Positions 8,183 through 17,521 of a stretch of DNA of 33,749 nt are shown here, piece by piece. Source of the DNA: an uncultured Bacteroidales bacterium (GTDB lineage Bacteria; Bacteroidota; Bacteroidia; Bacteroidales; UBA932); assembly GCA_900318565.1 (NCBI GenBank), contig ONLD01000017.1, positions 1 through 33,749 of the forward strand, written 5' to 3'. A program made the translations under genes and the position numbers. Numbering within the stretch: the stretch's first letter is position 1; each line of letters starts with the position of its first letter. Below the pieces are notes generated by a model. The model saw only the letters and a list, made by a program, of their open reading frames with translations. It made no database searches and was not told the origin of the DNA.

Positions 8183-8545
8183 ATGGCACTCAATAAAATT
8201 GAAAGAAGAAGAAGGATCCACTACCGTATCCGCAAGCACGTCAACGGTACTGCAGAGCGTCCTCGTATGGTCGTGTTCCGCAGCAACAAGCAGATTTACG
8301 TGCAGGTCGTGGATGATCTCCAGGGTAAGACCCTCTGCGCAGCAGCTTCCAACGACAAGGAACTCGCCGCACAGTGCAAGGGTAAGTCCGGCATCGAGGC
8401 CGCGGCTGTGGTCGGCAAGGCCATCGCCGAGCGCGCACTCGCCAAGGGTATCACCACCATCTCGTTCGACCGTGGCGGATATCTTTTCCACGGCAGGGTT
8501 AAAAGTTTGGCAGACGCAGCCCGTGAAGGCGGTCTCATTTTCTAA
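8183..8545 (+). CDS. rplR: 50S ribosomal protein L18
   Basis: L18 binds 5S rRNA with L5. The 120-residue sequence contains [20 protein letters not shown] and the C-terminal [23 protein letters not shown]. An AAAGGAGG Shine-Dalgarno sequence (8167-8174) precedes the ATG by 8 nt, unlike most genes in this cluster, which have none. Confidence 0.98.
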   Translation: MALNKIERRRRIHYRIRKHVNGTAERPRMVVFRSNKQIYVQVVDDLQGKTLCAAASNDKELAAQCKGKSGIEAAAVVGKAIAERALAKGITTISFDRGGYLFHGRVKSLADAAREGGLIF

Positions 8546-8556
8546 TCGGAAAGACT

Positions 8557-9075
8557 ATGGCAAATACAAATGTTAAAAGAGTAAAGACGTCTGACCTCGA
8601 GCTGAAGGACAGACTGGTCGCCATCCAGAGGGTCACCAAGGTGACCAAGGGTGGACGCCACTTCCGCTTTGCCGCCATCGTCGTCGTCGGCGACGAGAAC
8701 GGTGTCGTGGGTTATGGTCTCGGAAAGGCTAATGAGGTCACCGCTGCCATCGCCAAGGGCGTGGAAGATGCAAAGAAGAATCTTGTCAAGATTCCCGTCA
8801 TCAACACCACCATCCCTCACGAGCAGGAAGCAAAATTCGGTGGTTCCCGCGTATTTATGAAGCCCGCTGCTCCCGGTACCGGTGTAAAGGCCGGTGGCGC
8901 TATGCGTGCCGTCTTCGAGTCTGCCGGTATCCAGAACGTCCTCGCTAAGTCGAAGGGCTCGTCCAACCCTCACAACCTCGTGAAGGCCACCGTGAACGCC
9001 CTGACCCAGATGAGGGACGCCTACACCGTCGCAGGTCTCCGCGGTATTCCTATGAATAAGGTTTTCAACGGCTAG
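8557..9075 (+). CDS. rpsE: 30S ribosomal protein S5
   Basis: S5 is involved in translational accuracy. The N-terminal double-stranded RNA-binding part reads [21 protein letters not shown] and is followed by [17 protein letters not shown]; 172 residues. Its TAG stop (9073-9075) is part of the Shine-Dalgarno sequence of rpmD. Confidence 0.98.
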   Translation: MANTNVKRVKTSDLELKDRLVAIQRVTKVTKGGRHFRFAAIVVVGDENGVVGYGLGKANEVTAAIAKGVEDAKKNLVKIPVINTTIPHEQEAKFGGSRVFMKPAAPGTGVKAGGAMRAVFESAGIQNVLAKSKGSSNPHNLVKATVNALTQMRDAYTVAGLRGIPMNKVFNG

Positions 9076-9087
9076 GAGGACACGATT

Positions 9088-9270
9088 ATGGCAAAGCTCA
9101 GAATTACACAGATTATAAGCAGCAACGGTGAGACCAAGCGCCAGAAGGACAACCTCAGGTGCCTCGGCATCCGCCGTATGCATCAGACCGTAGAGGTGGA
9201 GCAGAACCCTGTCACTATGGGACAGCTCGCTAAGATCGCCCACCTCGTTAAGTATGAAGTTATTGACTAA
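9088..9270 (+). CDS. rpmD: 50S ribosomal protein L30
   Basis: A 60-residue protein of normal L30 length (AKLRITQIISSNGETKRQKDNL, then LGIRRMHQTVEVEQNP). TAGGAGGA (9073-9080), which includes the rpsE stop codon, lies 7 nt upstream of the ATG, so termination and re-initiation are probably coupled. Confidence 0.97.
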   Translation: MAKLRITQIISSNGETKRQKDNLRCLGIRRMHQTVEVEQNPVTMGQLAKIAHLVKYEVID

Positions 9271-9284
9271 GGAGGACCGTGATT

Positions 9285-9734
9285 ATGAAACTTGAGAATC
9301 TCGCACCCGCAGTTGGTGCAACCAAAACGAGCAAGCGACTGGGTCGCGGTCAGGGTTCCGGCAAGGGCGGCACTGCCACCCGCGGTACCAAGGGCGCACA
9401 GGCCCGTGCAGGATATGAGCACAAGATCGGCTTTGAAGGCGGTCAGATGCCTATCCAGAGGCGCCTCCCCAAGTTCGGCTTCAAGAATCCCACCCGTGTT
9501 GAGTACAAGGCCGTCAATGTCGCTGACATCGAGGCTCTTGCCGCTCGTCTCGGACAGAAAGAAATCGGCGTCGAAGACATCAAGGCCGCCGGTCTCGCCG
9601 GCAAGAACGACCTTGTGAAGGTCCTCGGGAACGGCGAAATCACCGCCGCCGTGACCGTCACCGCAGACGCTTTTTCCAAAACCGCTGTTTCAAAAATCGA
9701 GGCTGCCGGTGGTAAGGCAGTCGTAACCGAATAA
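9285..9734 (+). CDS. rplO: 50S ribosomal protein L15
   Basis: A late assembly protein of the large subunit, with the Gly-rich N-terminal segment RLGRGQGSGKGGTATRGTKGAQAR and KIGFEGGQMPIQRRLPKFGF. The ATG at 9285 (MKLENLAPAVG) is preferred over the GTG at 9279 because GGAGGA (9271-9276) is then 8 nt away; this gives 149 residues. The Shine-Dalgarno sequence directly follows the TAA of rpmD. Confidence 0.97.
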   Translation: MKLENLAPAVGATKTSKRLGRGQGSGKGGTATRGTKGAQARAGYEHKIGFEGGQMPIQRRLPKFGFKNPTRVEYKAVNVADIEALAARLGQKEIGVEDIKAAGLAGKNDLVKVLGNGEITAAVTVTADAFSKTAVSKIEAAGGKAVVTE

Positions 9735-9739
9735 GGACA

Positions 9740-11077
9740 ATGAAGAAGTTTATTGAGACAATCAAAAACATCTTCAAGATCGAAGAGCTGCGGAAGCGCA
9801 TCGTTTACACCTGCCTCCTGGTACTTGTGTATCGTCTCGGGTGTTTCGTAGTGCTTCCCGGCATCGATCCTTCGATGCTTGCACGCTTCCAGGAGAGTAC
9901 GAGCGAAGGCCTCGTCGGCCTCCTCAATATGTTCTCCGGCGGCGCATTCGGCAATGCTTCGATCTTTGCGCTGGGTGTGATGCCTTACATTTCCGCATCC
10001 ATCGTCATCCAGCTCCTGGGTGTTTTTGTCCCTTACTTCCGCAAACTCCAGATGGAGGGCGAAAGCGGTCGTAAGAAGATGAATCAGATGACCAGGTGGC
10101 TCACCATCGTCATCATCTGCATTCAGGGTCCCGCCTATATGGCAGCTCTCCACGGCCAGATTCCCGGACAGGCCTTCGTGGCCGTCCAGCAGCTCGGCTG
10201 GAGCAACTTTATCTTCAATCTCGTCTCCACCATCATCCTGATGGCAGGTTCTATGTTCGTTATGTGGCTTGGTGAGCGTATCACCGACCGCGGTATCGGC
10301 AACGGTATCTCCCTCATCATTATGATCGGTATCGTGGCCCGTCTGCCTTACGCAGTCGTCGCCGAAGTCGGTAGCAAGCTCGGCGCCAACGCCGGCGGCC
10401 CCCTGCTTCTCGTCGTGGAGTTCGTGATTTGGTTCTTCGTCATCATTGCGGCTATCGCGCTTGTGCAGGCTGTGCGCAGGGTTCCTGTGCAGTATGCCAA
10501 GAGAGTGGTCGGCAACCGCCAGTACGGCGGCGTCCGTCAGTACATCCCTTTGAAGATCAATGCTGCCGGCGTTATGCCTATCATCTTCGCCCAGGCTCTG
10601 ATGCTCTTCCCTCTGGTTTTCTCCCGCTGGGATGCGACCAGAGGACTTGCCGCTACGCTCGGAAACTATACCGGATTCTGGTATAACTTCATTTTCTTCA
10701 TCCTCGTTGTGATCTTTACGTATTTCTACACCGCCGTCACCGTGAATCCTCAGATGATGTCGGAAGATATGAAGCGCAACGGCGGATTCATCCCGGGAGT
10801 CAAGCCCGGCAAGAAAACGATGGAGTATCTGGATGCGGTGATGTCGAGAGTGACCCTCCCGGGATCCATCTTCCTCGGCATCATTTCCATTCTTCCTGCT
10901 ATCGCTATCATTTTGGGCGTCAACAACTCCTTCGGCAGCTTCTTCGGCGGTACCTCGCTGTTGATTCTCGTCGGTGTCGTGCTCGATACGCTCCAGCAGG
11001 TTGAAAGTTATTTGCTGATGCGCCACTATGACGGCCTTATGAAGACCGGCCGTCTGAGCGGGCGTTCAGGACTGTAG
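9740..11077 (+). CDS. secY: Preprotein translocase subunit SecY
   Basis: SecY is the channel of the general secretion pathway in the inner membrane. The 445-residue protein has about ten hydrophobic segments and the typical N-terminal region IEELRKRIVYTCLLVLVYRLG followed by a plug-like GLLNMFSGGAFGNASIFALGVMPYISASIV. The cytoplasmic loops include GERITDRGIGNGIS and RRVPVQYAKRVVG. It is co-transcribed with the ribosomal genes, in the usual place after rplO; the gap is 5 nt and includes AAGGA. Confidence 0.98.
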   Translation: MKKFIETIKNIFKIEELRKRIVYTCLLVLVYRLGCFVVLPGIDPSMLARFQESTSEGLVGLLNMFSGGAFGNASIFALGVMPYISASIVIQLLGVFVPYFRKLQMEGESGRKKMNQMTRWLTIVIICIQGPAYMAALHGQIPGQAFVAVQQLGWSNFIFNLVSTIILMAGSMFVMWLGERITDRGIGNGISLIIMIGIVARLPYAVVAEVGSKLGANAGGPLLLVVEFVIWFFVIIAAIALVQAVRRVPVQYAKRVVGNRQYGGVRQYIPLKINAAGVMPIIFAQALMLFPLVFSRWDATRGLAATLGNYTGFWYNFIFFILVVIFTYFYTAVTVNPQMMSEDMKRNGGFIPGVKPGKKTMEYLDAVMSRVTLPGSIFLGIISILPAIAIILGVNNSFGSFFGGTSLLILVGVVLDTLQQVESYLLMRHYDGLMKTGRLSGRSGL

Positions 11078-11100
11078 ATCTTTGAAAAATACGAAGGAAA

Positions 11101-11880
11101 ATGGTTAAGCCCAAGACTGAGGAAGAGATAGCACTGCTGCGCGAGAATGCCATAATCGTCTCCAAGACGCTGGCAGAGGTCGGCCGCCACGTAGCTCCCG
11201 GTGTGACCACCAAAGAGCTCAACAAGATTGCCGACGAATTCATCCGCGACCACGGTGCCATCCCCAGCTTCCTCGGATATGAGGGCTTCCCCGCAGCACT
11301 TTGTATGTCCGTCAACGACGTGGTGGTCCACGGATTCCCGTCCGACTACGCTCTCAAGGAGGGAGACGTGGTGTCCGTGGACTGCGGCACGTTGTACAAG
11401 GGCTACCAGGGCGACTCCGCCTACACTTTCCCCGTCGGGGAAGTGGACGAGCAGACCCGCCGGCTCCTGGACGCGACAAAGGCCTCCCTCTACAAAGGCA
11501 TCGAGGCGGCTGTGGCGGGCAACCGTACCGGCGACATCGGATACGCGGTACAATCGTATGTGGAAGCGCTTGGCTTCTCTGTGGTACGTGAACTTGAAGG
11601 CCACGGGCTCGGACGCGAAATGCACGAGCAGCCCGGAATACCCAATTACGGGCGCCGCGGCAAAGGCACGCACCTCGTGGAAGGACTGGTGATTTGCATC
11701 GAACCTATGATCAATGCGGGCGTGAAAAGTGTGTACCTCGACCGCAACGGTTGGGCGGTGCATACCTCCGACCATAAGAAGTCCGCGCATTACGAACTTA
11801 CGGTTGTTGTCCGGAAAGGCCGTGCGGAGCAGCTCTCGACCTTCGATTTTATCGAGAAAGATCCCACGATCAATTTTTAA
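11101..11880 (+). CDS. map: Type I methionine aminopeptidase
   Basis: Removes the initiator methionine from nascent proteins in the cytoplasm. The 259-residue protein has the pita-bread fold ligands in order: the Asp pair in VSVDCGTLYKGYQGDSAYTF, His in EGHGLGREMHEQP, Glu in VICIEPMINAG and Glu in HYELTVVV. It lacks the extra N-terminal zinc-finger domain seen in some homologues. The position between secY and infA is standard for Bacteroidota. Confidence 0.97.
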   Translation: MVKPKTEEEIALLRENAIIVSKTLAEVGRHVAPGVTTKELNKIADEFIRDHGAIPSFLGYEGFPAALCMSVNDVVVHGFPSDYALKEGDVVSVDCGTLYKGYQGDSAYTFPVGEVDEQTRRLLDATKASLYKGIEAAVAGNRTGDIGYAVQSYVEALGFSVVRELEGHGLGREMHEQPGIPNYGRRGKGTHLVEGLVICIEPMINAGVKSVYLDRNGWAVHTSDHKKSAHYELTVVVRKGRAEQLSTFDFIEKDPTINF

Positions 11881-11892
11881 AGTGTTTTTTTA

Positions 11893-12111
11893 ATGTCGAA
11901 ACAGGTAGCTATAGAACAAGATGGAAAGGTCATCGAGACCCTTCCCAATGCGATGTTCAAAGTCGAACTTGAGAACGGTCACGTCCTGCTCTGCAACATT
12001 TCGGGCAAGATGCGTATGAACTTCATCCATATCCTTCTCGGCGACAGGGTACGAGTTGAAATTTCACCTTATGATTTGACCAAAGGCAGAATATCTTTCA
12101 GATACAAATAA
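11893..12111 (+). CDS. infA: Translation initiation factor IF-1
   Basis: A 72-residue OB-fold protein that blocks the A site of the 30S subunit during initiation. Diagnostic segments are [35 protein letters not shown] and [23 protein letters not shown]. The leader is T-rich with no Shine-Dalgarno sequence. Confidence 0.98.
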   Translation: MSKQVAIEQDGKVIETLPNAMFKVELENGHVLLCNISGKMRMNFIHILLGDRVRVEISPYDLTKGRISFRYK

Positions 12112-12124
12112 AAATTTCCACGAT

Positions 12125-12241
12125 ATGAAAGTCAAAACATCCATTAAAAAGCGCAGCGAGGATTGCAAGATAGTCCGCCGCAAGGGCCGTCTGTACGTGA
12201 TCTGCAAGAAGAACCCCAAGTTCAAGATGCGTCAGGGATAA
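12125..12241 (+). CDS. rpmJ: 50S ribosomal protein L36
   Basis: A 38-residue protein that starts [19 protein letters not shown] and ends [11 protein letters not shown]. Of the four zinc ligands of classical L36, C14 and C27 remain, but C11 is Ser and the His near position 32 is missing, so zinc binding is probably lost. It lies between infA and rpsM, the canonical position. Confidence 0.96.
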   Translation: MKVKTSIKKRSEDCKIVRRKGRLYVICKKNPKFKMRQG

Positions 12242-12272
12242 TAATCAGTAACAAATTAAGTAAAGTATAATT

Positions 12273-12650
12273 ATGGCACGTATAGCCGGTGTTGATTTAC
12301 CTAACAACAAGCAAGGAGAAATAGGTCTGACCTATATCTTCGGTATCGGCCGCAGCTCCGCCAGGAGGATTCTTGACAAGTGCGGTATCGATAGAACCAT
12401 CAAAGTGGGTGACTGGAACGACGAACAGATTGCCAAGATCCGTACCGAAATCAATGAAGAGTACAAGATCGAAGGCGAGCTCCGCTCCTCTGTCCAGATG
12501 GACATCAAGCGTCTTATGGACATTGGTTGCTACCGTGGCATCCGTCACCGTGCAGGTCTCCCTGTCCGCGGACAGAGCACCAAGAACAACGCCCGTACAA
12601 GGAAGGGCAAGAAGAAGACCGTTGCCAACAAGAAGAAGGCGACCAAGTAA
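12273..12650 (+). CDS. rpsM: 30S ribosomal protein S13
   Basis: S13 is at the head of the small subunit and contacts P-site tRNA. It starts [30 protein letters not shown] and has the C-terminal basic tail [32 protein letters not shown]; 125 residues. It is the first of the alpha-operon genes S13-S11-S4-rpoA-L17. Confidence 0.98.
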   Translation: MARIAGVDLPNNKQGEIGLTYIFGIGRSSARRILDKCGIDRTIKVGDWNDEQIAKIRTEINEEYKIEGELRSSVQMDIKRLMDIGCYRGIRHRAGLPVRGQSTKNNARTRKGKKKTVANKKKATK

Positions 12651-12661
12651 TCAGATGAATT

Positions 12662-13048
12662 ATGGCAAAGAAAACTACAACATCCAAGAGAGTTGTCAAG
12701 GTTGAAGCTTATGGCGAGGCCCATATTTCATCAACCTTCAACAACGTGATCGTTTCCCTTACCAACGCCCAGGGCCAGGTCATCAGCTGGGGCTCTGCCG
12801 GCAAGTGCGGTTTCAGGGGTTCAAAGAAGAACACTCCCTACGCTGCCCAGATGGCGGCCGAGGATGCTGCCAAGACAGCATACGATGCAGGCCTCCGCAG
12901 GGTCAAGTGCTTCGTCAAGGGTCCGGGCTCGGGTCGTGAATCCGCCGTCCGCACCATCAACAACGCAGGTATCATCGTGACCGAGATCGTCGACGTCACC
13001 CCGATGCCCCACAACGGATGCAGACCGAAAGGCCGTCGTAAAGTTTAA
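12662..13048 (+). CDS. rpsK: 30S ribosomal protein S11
   Basis: A platform protein of the small subunit. Key segments are [24 protein letters not shown] and the C-terminal [16 protein letters not shown], which includes the Asn-Gly pair that is isomerised in some bacteria. The length of 128 residues is normal. Confidence 0.98.
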   Translation: MAKKTTTSKRVVKVEAYGEAHISSTFNNVIVSLTNAQGQVISWGSAGKCGFRGSKKNTPYAAQMAAEDAAKTAYDAGLRRVKCFVKGPGSGRESAVRTINNAGIIVTEIVDVTPMPHNGCRPKGRRKV

Positions 13049-13067
13049 TTTTTAAATCAGAATTACT

Positions 13068-13670
13068 ATGGCAAGATATACAGGTCCCAGCACCAAGATA
13101 GCCCGTAAGTTCGGTGAGCCCATTTTCGGCTCCGACAAATATTACGAAAAGCGTAATTTCCCTCCGGGACAGCACGGTCTCGCCTCCAAGCGCAAGAAGC
13201 AGAAGGAGTACGGTACCCAGCTGAAGGAGAAGCAGAAGGTCAAGTATATGTACGGTGTGCTCGAGCGTCAGTTCCGCAACACCTACGAGAAGGCCGCCCG
13301 TATGGCCGGACAGAAGGGTGAGAACCTCATTCTCCTCCTCGAGTCCCGTCTCGACAACGTCGTGTATCGTCTGGGTATCGCTCCCAGCCGCGCCGCCGCC
13401 CGTCAGCTCGTCTCCCACCACCACATCACCCTCAACGGCAACGTGTGCAGCATTCCTTCCGCACAGGTGAAGCCCGGTGACAACGTGGGTGTCAGGGAGC
13501 GCTCCAAGAGCCTCGAGGTCATCCAGGCAAGCGTTGCTTCCGTGACCAAGTATTCCTGGCTCGAGTTCGACCAGAAGACCCTCGTGGGCAAGTTCCTCAA
13601 CCTCCCGACCCGCGCCGAGGTGCCCGAGAGCATCAACGAGCAGCTTATCGTCGACCTCTACTCCAAGTAA
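13068..13670 (+). CDS. rpsD: 30S ribosomal protein S4
   Basis: S4 nucleates 16S rRNA assembly. It starts [21 protein letters not shown], with an S4 RNA-binding domain around [31 protein letters not shown]; 200 residues. The N-terminal cysteine cluster of zinc-binding S4 is absent. Confidence 0.98.
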   Translation: MARYTGPSTKIARKFGEPIFGSDKYYEKRNFPPGQHGLASKRKKQKEYGTQLKEKQKVKYMYGVLERQFRNTYEKAARMAGQKGENLILLLESRLDNVVYRLGIAPSRAAARQLVSHHHITLNGNVCSIPSAQVKPGDNVGVRERSKSLEVIQASVASVTKYSWLEFDQKTLVGKFLNLPTRAEVPESINEQLIVDLYSK

Positions 13671-13693
13671 CAGTTACACCTAAAAAGAATAAT

Positions 13694-14704
13694 ATGGCAA
13701 TCTTAGCATTTCAGAAACCTGACAAGGTGATAGTGCTCGAAAGCACCGAGACCGTCGGCCGCTTTGAATTCCGCCCTCTCGAGCCGGGATACGGCCAGAC
13801 TATCGGCAATGCGCTTCGTCGCATCCTTTTGGCTTCTTTGGAGGGTTTTGCGATTTCCCAGATCAAGATTGTCGGAGTTGACCAGGAGTTCCAGACTATC
13901 CCCGGTGTCATCGAGGGTATGCAGGACATCATCCTCAACCTCAAGCAGGTGAGGTTCCGCAGAATGGTCGAGTCCGTCGATTCCGAGACTGTGAACATTA
14001 CCGTCAGCGGCAAGCACGAGTTTACCGCTGAAGATATCTCCAAAGGATTGTCTTCTTTCAAGGTGTTGAACCTGGAGCAGCACATCTGTTCTCTCGAACC
14101 GTCCGTCAAGCTCGAAATCAGCATCACCATCACCAAGGGCCGCGGCTTCGTGCCCGCCGAGGAGAGCCGTGATGAGAACACGCCTATCGGTACCATCCCC
14201 GTGGATGCCATCTACACTCCTATCCGCAAGGTCAACTGGAGCGTCGAAAACTGGCGTGTCGAGCAGAAGACCGACTACGAGAAGCTGACCCTCGAAGTGG
14301 AAACCGACGGCTCCATCAGCCCTGAGAACGCCCTCGAGGAAGCTGCAAATATTTTGATTTACCATTTCAGACTCTTCACCGACGACAAGAAGGTGGCCCT
14401 GGAGAGCGCTGTCGAAGAAACCGGCAACGAGCTCGACGAGGAATCCCTCCGCACCAGGCACCTGCTGATGTCCAAGCTCGCAGACGTGGGCCTGTCGGTG
14501 CGCGCCTTCAACTGCCTCAAGGCTGCTGAGATCGAGACCTTCGCGGATCTCGTGTCCTACACCCGCCCCGAGCTGATGAAGTTCCGCAACTTCGGCCGCA
14601 AGAGCCTGCACGAAATCGAACTGCTCGTCGAAAAGATGAAGCTCGAGTTCGGAATGGATGTCACCAAGTATAATATCGAACCCAAGAAAAAAATCGAACA
14701 GTAG
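13694..14704 (+). CDS. rpoA: RNA polymerase alpha subunit
   Basis: Scaffold subunit of RNA polymerase. The N-terminal dimerisation domain includes [26 protein letters not shown] (residues about 27-52) and the C-terminal domain has the helix-hairpin-helix [42 protein letters not shown]. The length of 336 residues matches the family. It ends 2 nt before rplQ. Confidence 0.98.
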   Translation: MAILAFQKPDKVIVLESTETVGRFEFRPLEPGYGQTIGNALRRILLASLEGFAISQIKIVGVDQEFQTIPGVIEGMQDIILNLKQVRFRRMVESVDSETVNITVSGKHEFTAEDISKGLSSFKVLNLEQHICSLEPSVKLEISITITKGRGFVPAEESRDENTPIGTIPVDAIYTPIRKVNWSVENWRVEQKTDYEKLTLEVETDGSISPENALEEAANILIYHFRLFTDDKKVALESAVEETGNELDEESLRTRHLLMSKLADVGLSVRAFNCLKAAEIETFADLVSYTRPELMKFRNFGRKSLHEIELLVEKMKLEFGMDVTKYNIEPKKKIEQ

Positions 14705-14706
14705 AG

Positions 14707-15189
14707 ATGAGACACAATAAAGCTATCAATCATCTTGGACGTCAGAGCGGTCACCGCAAGGCTATGCTCGCCAATATGGCCTCTTCCTTGATTATGCACA
14801 AGCGTATCAATACGACCGTGGCCAAGGCCAAGGCCCTCAAGAGCTATGTCGAGCCGCTTATCACCAAATCCAAGGAGGATACCACCCACTCTCGCCGCAT
14901 CGTGTTCAGCTACCTTAAGGACAAGAACGCAGTGAAGGAACTCTTCAGCGCTATCGCTCCCAAGGTGGCAAACCGTCCGGGCGGATACACCCGCGTGCTT
15001 CACACCGGTTTCCGTCAGGGTGATGCAGCCGAAATGGCATTGATCGAGCTTGTTGACTTCAACGAGGCCGCGCTCGCCAGCGCACCCAAGGCTGAGAAGA
15101 AGGCAACCCGCCGCAGCCGCGCCAAGAAGGCCGAGGCTCCCGCCGAGGCCCCTGAAGCTCCTGCACAGGAGGAGAAGGCAGCAGAATAA
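14707..15189 (+). CDS. rplQ: 50S ribosomal protein L17
   Basis: Last gene of the cluster. The core ([29 protein letters not shown] to the [20 protein letters not shown] segment) is followed by a low-complexity Ala/Glu/Lys-rich tail of about 35 residues ([19 protein letters not shown] onward), common in L17 from this phylum; 160 residues. The intrinsic terminator at 15207 closes the operon. Confidence 0.97.
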   Translation: MRHNKAINHLGRQSGHRKAMLANMASSLIMHKRINTTVAKAKALKSYVEPLITKSKEDTTHSRRIVFSYLKDKNAVKELFSAIAPKVANRPGGYTRVLHTGFRQGDAAEMALIELVDFNEAALASAPKAEKKATRRSRAKKAEAPAEAPEAPAQEEKAAE

Positions 15190-15206
15190 GACTTAGCAGA
15201 AGATAG

Positions 15207-15244
15207 AGCCCCGGCCGAAGAAAAGGCCGGGGCTTTGTCTTTCT
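15207..15244 (+). terminator. Terminator of the ribosomal cluster
   Basis: A perfect 10-bp stem (AGCCCCGGCC / GGCCGGGGCT) around an 8-nt loop is followed by a T-rich tail (TTGTCTTTCT). The tail also contains the TTTG used as the -33 element of the next promoter. Confidence 0.9.
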
Positions 15245-15265
15245 CAAGTTTTATGCTTATTTTCG
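15234..15265 (+). promoter_or_regulatory. Predicted promoter of hppA
   Basis: TTTG (15234-15237), 20 nt, then TATTTTCG (15258-15265), which differs at one position from TAnnTTTG. The start would be near 15272, leaving a leader of about 18 nt. Confidence 0.5.
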
Positions 15266-15289
15266 CAGACACAATTTAAACCGAACTAT

Positions 15290-17503
15290 ATGAATTCACT
15301 ATTCTATGCAGTCCCCTGCGCATCTGTCGTAGCCCTGCTGTTTGCATTTATCTTCTATCGTCAGATGAAGAAGCAGGATGAAGGGACTCCGACTATGAAA
15401 CAGATTGCCCAGTACGTGCGTGAAGGCGCTATGGCCTACCTCAAGCAGCAGTACAAGGTCGTTGTCATCGTGTTCGTGATTATGGCGGTGTTCTTCGCCG
15501 TTCTCGCGTATGTTTTCAAAGTTCAGAACCCCTGGGTGCCCTTCGCATTCCTGACCGGCGGTTTCTTCAGCGGACTCGCCGGATTCATCGGAATGAAGAC
15601 CGCTACCTTCGCCTCCGGACGCACCGCAGCCGCCGCTCGCCGCTCGCTCAATTCGGGCCTTAAGGTGGCCTTCCGCAGCGGCGCCGTGATGGGTCTCACC
15701 GTCGTGGGTCTCGGACTTCTGGACATAGCGATTTGGTACATAGTCCTCAATGCTTTCATCGCCGAGGCTTCCGAAGCACAGAAGCTGGTTGTCATCACGA
15801 CCACTATGCTGACCTTCGGTATGGGTGCTTCCACCCAGGCCCTCTTCGCCCGTGTGGGCGGCGGTATCTATACCAAGGCCGCTGACGTGGGCGCCGACAT
15901 CGTGGGCAAGGTCGAGAGCGACCTCCCCGAGGACGACCCCCGCAACCCCGCAACCATCGCCGACAACGTGGGCGACAACGTGGGTGACGTGGCCGGTATG
16001 GGCGCAGACCTCTATGAGAGCTACTGCGGTTCCATCCTCTCCACTATGGCCCTCGGTGCTTCCGCGTTCTACGCAGTCGGTCCCGAGATGCAGACCAAGG
16101 CCATCCTCGCCCCTATGCTCATCGCAGCCGTGGGCGTGGTGCTCTCCGTGCTCAGCATCTTCACCGTCCGCACCAAGGAAGGCGCCGGAATGGCCCAGCT
16201 CCTCAAGAGTATGAGCTTCGGCACCAACCTGGCCGCCATCCTCAGCGGCGTCGCTACTTTCGGCATCCTGGCCCTCGTGTTCGGCACCGAAGGCAATGAC
16301 TGGTGGCACTTCGCTTGCTCAGTGGTGGCCGGCCTCCTCGCAGGCGTCATCATCGGCAAGGCGACCGAGTACTATACTTCGCACTCCTACAAGCCCACGC
16401 AAAAGCTTGCTGAGGCTTCCAAGACAGGTCCCGCGACCGTGATTATCAACGGTGTCGGCCTCGGAATGATATCCACCGCCGTGCCCGTGATCGCCATCGT
16501 GTGCGCCATCGTGCTTGCGTATCTCTTTGCAATCGGCTTCGACGTGCAGAATATGATGACCGCAGCCAACCTTTCGAAGGGTCTCTACGGTGTGGCTATC
16601 GCCGCCGTGGGTATGCTTTCGACTCTGGGAATCACGCTTGCGACCGACGCCTACGGCCCCATCGCCGACAACGCCGGCGGCAACGCCCAGATGAGCGAGC
16701 TGGAGCCTGAGGTGCGCGAGCGTACCGACGTGCTCGACGCTCTCGGCAACACCACCGCCGCTACCGGCAAGGGCTTCGCCATCGGCTCCGCCGCCCTGAC
16801 AGCCCTCGCGCTGCTGGCGTCCTACATCGAAGAAATCAAGATAGCCCTCGAGAGGGCCGGAGCTATGGTCAGCGGCGTGGCCGGGCAGGTCAAGGCCGCC
16901 GAGGCTTCCATCCTTGATATCCTCAACAATTACAACGTGTCGCTGATGAATCCGACGGTGCTTGCCGGCGTGTTTGTAGGCTCGATGATGGCATTCCTGT
17001 TCTGCGGCCTTACGATGAACGCAGTGGGCCGCGCCGCCTCCAAGATGGTGGTCGAGGTGCGCCGTCAGTTCCGTGAGATCAAGGGCATCCTGACCGGAGA
17101 AGGTACTCCTGACTACAAGCGCTGCGTGGAAATCTCCACCAAGGCCGCCCAGCACGAGATGCTCGGCCCTTCGCTGCTTGCCATCATAGTGCCTATCGTG
17201 GTCGGTGTGGTGCTCGGCGTGGCCGGCGTGCTCGGTCTGCTCATCGGCGGACTTGGCGCTGGCTTCGTGCTGGCAGTGTTTATGTCCAACTCGGGCGGCG
17301 CCTGGGACAATGCCAAGAAGTATGTGGAAGAAGGCAACTTCGGGGGCAAGAACTCCGAGTGCCACCACGCCACCGTGGTCGGTGACACCGTCGGTGATCC
17401 TTTCAAGGACACCAGCGGCCCTTCGCTCAACATCCTTATCAAGCTTATGAGTATGGTCAGCATCGTGATGGCCGGTCTCACCGCCGGTTTCCACCTGCTG
17501 TAG
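15290..17503 (+). CDS. hppA: Membrane-bound ion-pumping pyrophosphatase
   Basis: Couples hydrolysis of pyrophosphate to export of H+ and/or Na+ across the inner membrane. The 737-residue protein has many hydrophobic segments. The substrate-binding signature lies at about residues 190-243 ([20 protein letters not shown], then [20 protein letters not shown] and ADLYESY), with further acidic motifs [18 protein letters not shown] and [25 protein letters not shown] carries Ala where K+-independent enzymes have Lys, which points to the K+-dependent class. The Glu in ADLYESY is consistent with Na+ or Na+/H+ transport, but the ion cannot be settled from sequence. It is a single-gene unit between its own promoter and terminator. 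Confidence 0.95.
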   Translation: MNSLFYAVPCASVVALLFAFIFYRQMKKQDEGTPTMKQIAQYVREGAMAYLKQQYKVVVIVFVIMAVFFAVLAYVFKVQNPWVPFAFLTGGFFSGLAGFIGMKTATFASGRTAAAARRSLNSGLKVAFRSGAVMGLTVVGLGLLDIAIWYIVLNAFIAEASEAQKLVVITTTMLTFGMGASTQALFARVGGGIYTKAADVGADIVGKVESDLPEDDPRNPATIADNVGDNVGDVAGMGADLYESYCGSILSTMALGASAFYAVGPEMQTKAILAPMLIAAVGVVLSVLSIFTVRTKEGAGMAQLLKSMSFGTNLAAILSGVATFGILALVFGTEGNDWWHFACSVVAGLLAGVIIGKATEYYTSHSYKPTQKLAEASKTGPATVIINGVGLGMISTAVPVIAIVCAIVLAYLFAIGFDVQNMMTAANLSKGLYGVAIAAVGMLSTLGITLATDAYGPIADNAGGNAQMSELEPEVRERTDVLDALGNTTAATGKGFAIGSAALTALALLASYIEEIKIALERAGAMVSGVAGQVKAAEASILDILNNYNVSLMNPTVLAGVFVGSMMAFLFCGLTMNAVGRAASKMVVEVRRQFREIKGILTGEGTPDYKRCVEISTKAAQHEMLGPSLLAIIVPIVVGVVLGVAGVLGLLIGGLGAGFVLAVFMSNSGGAWDNAKKYVEEGNFGGKNSECHHATVVGDTVGDPFKDTSGPSLNILIKLMSMVSIVMAGLTAGFHLL

Positions 17504-17521
17504 GACTTGCTTTGTATTCTT

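Noticed and set aside
9443-11026. Minus-strand open frame of 527 codons opposite secY
   Set aside because: It is His/Asp/Glu-rich shadow sequence antisense to an unmistakable secY, and has no recognisable domain.
15299-17494. Two long minus-strand open frames opposite hppA
   Set aside because: Biased His/Gly/Asp-rich translations that mirror the codon usage of hppA; no motifs or ribosome-binding sites.
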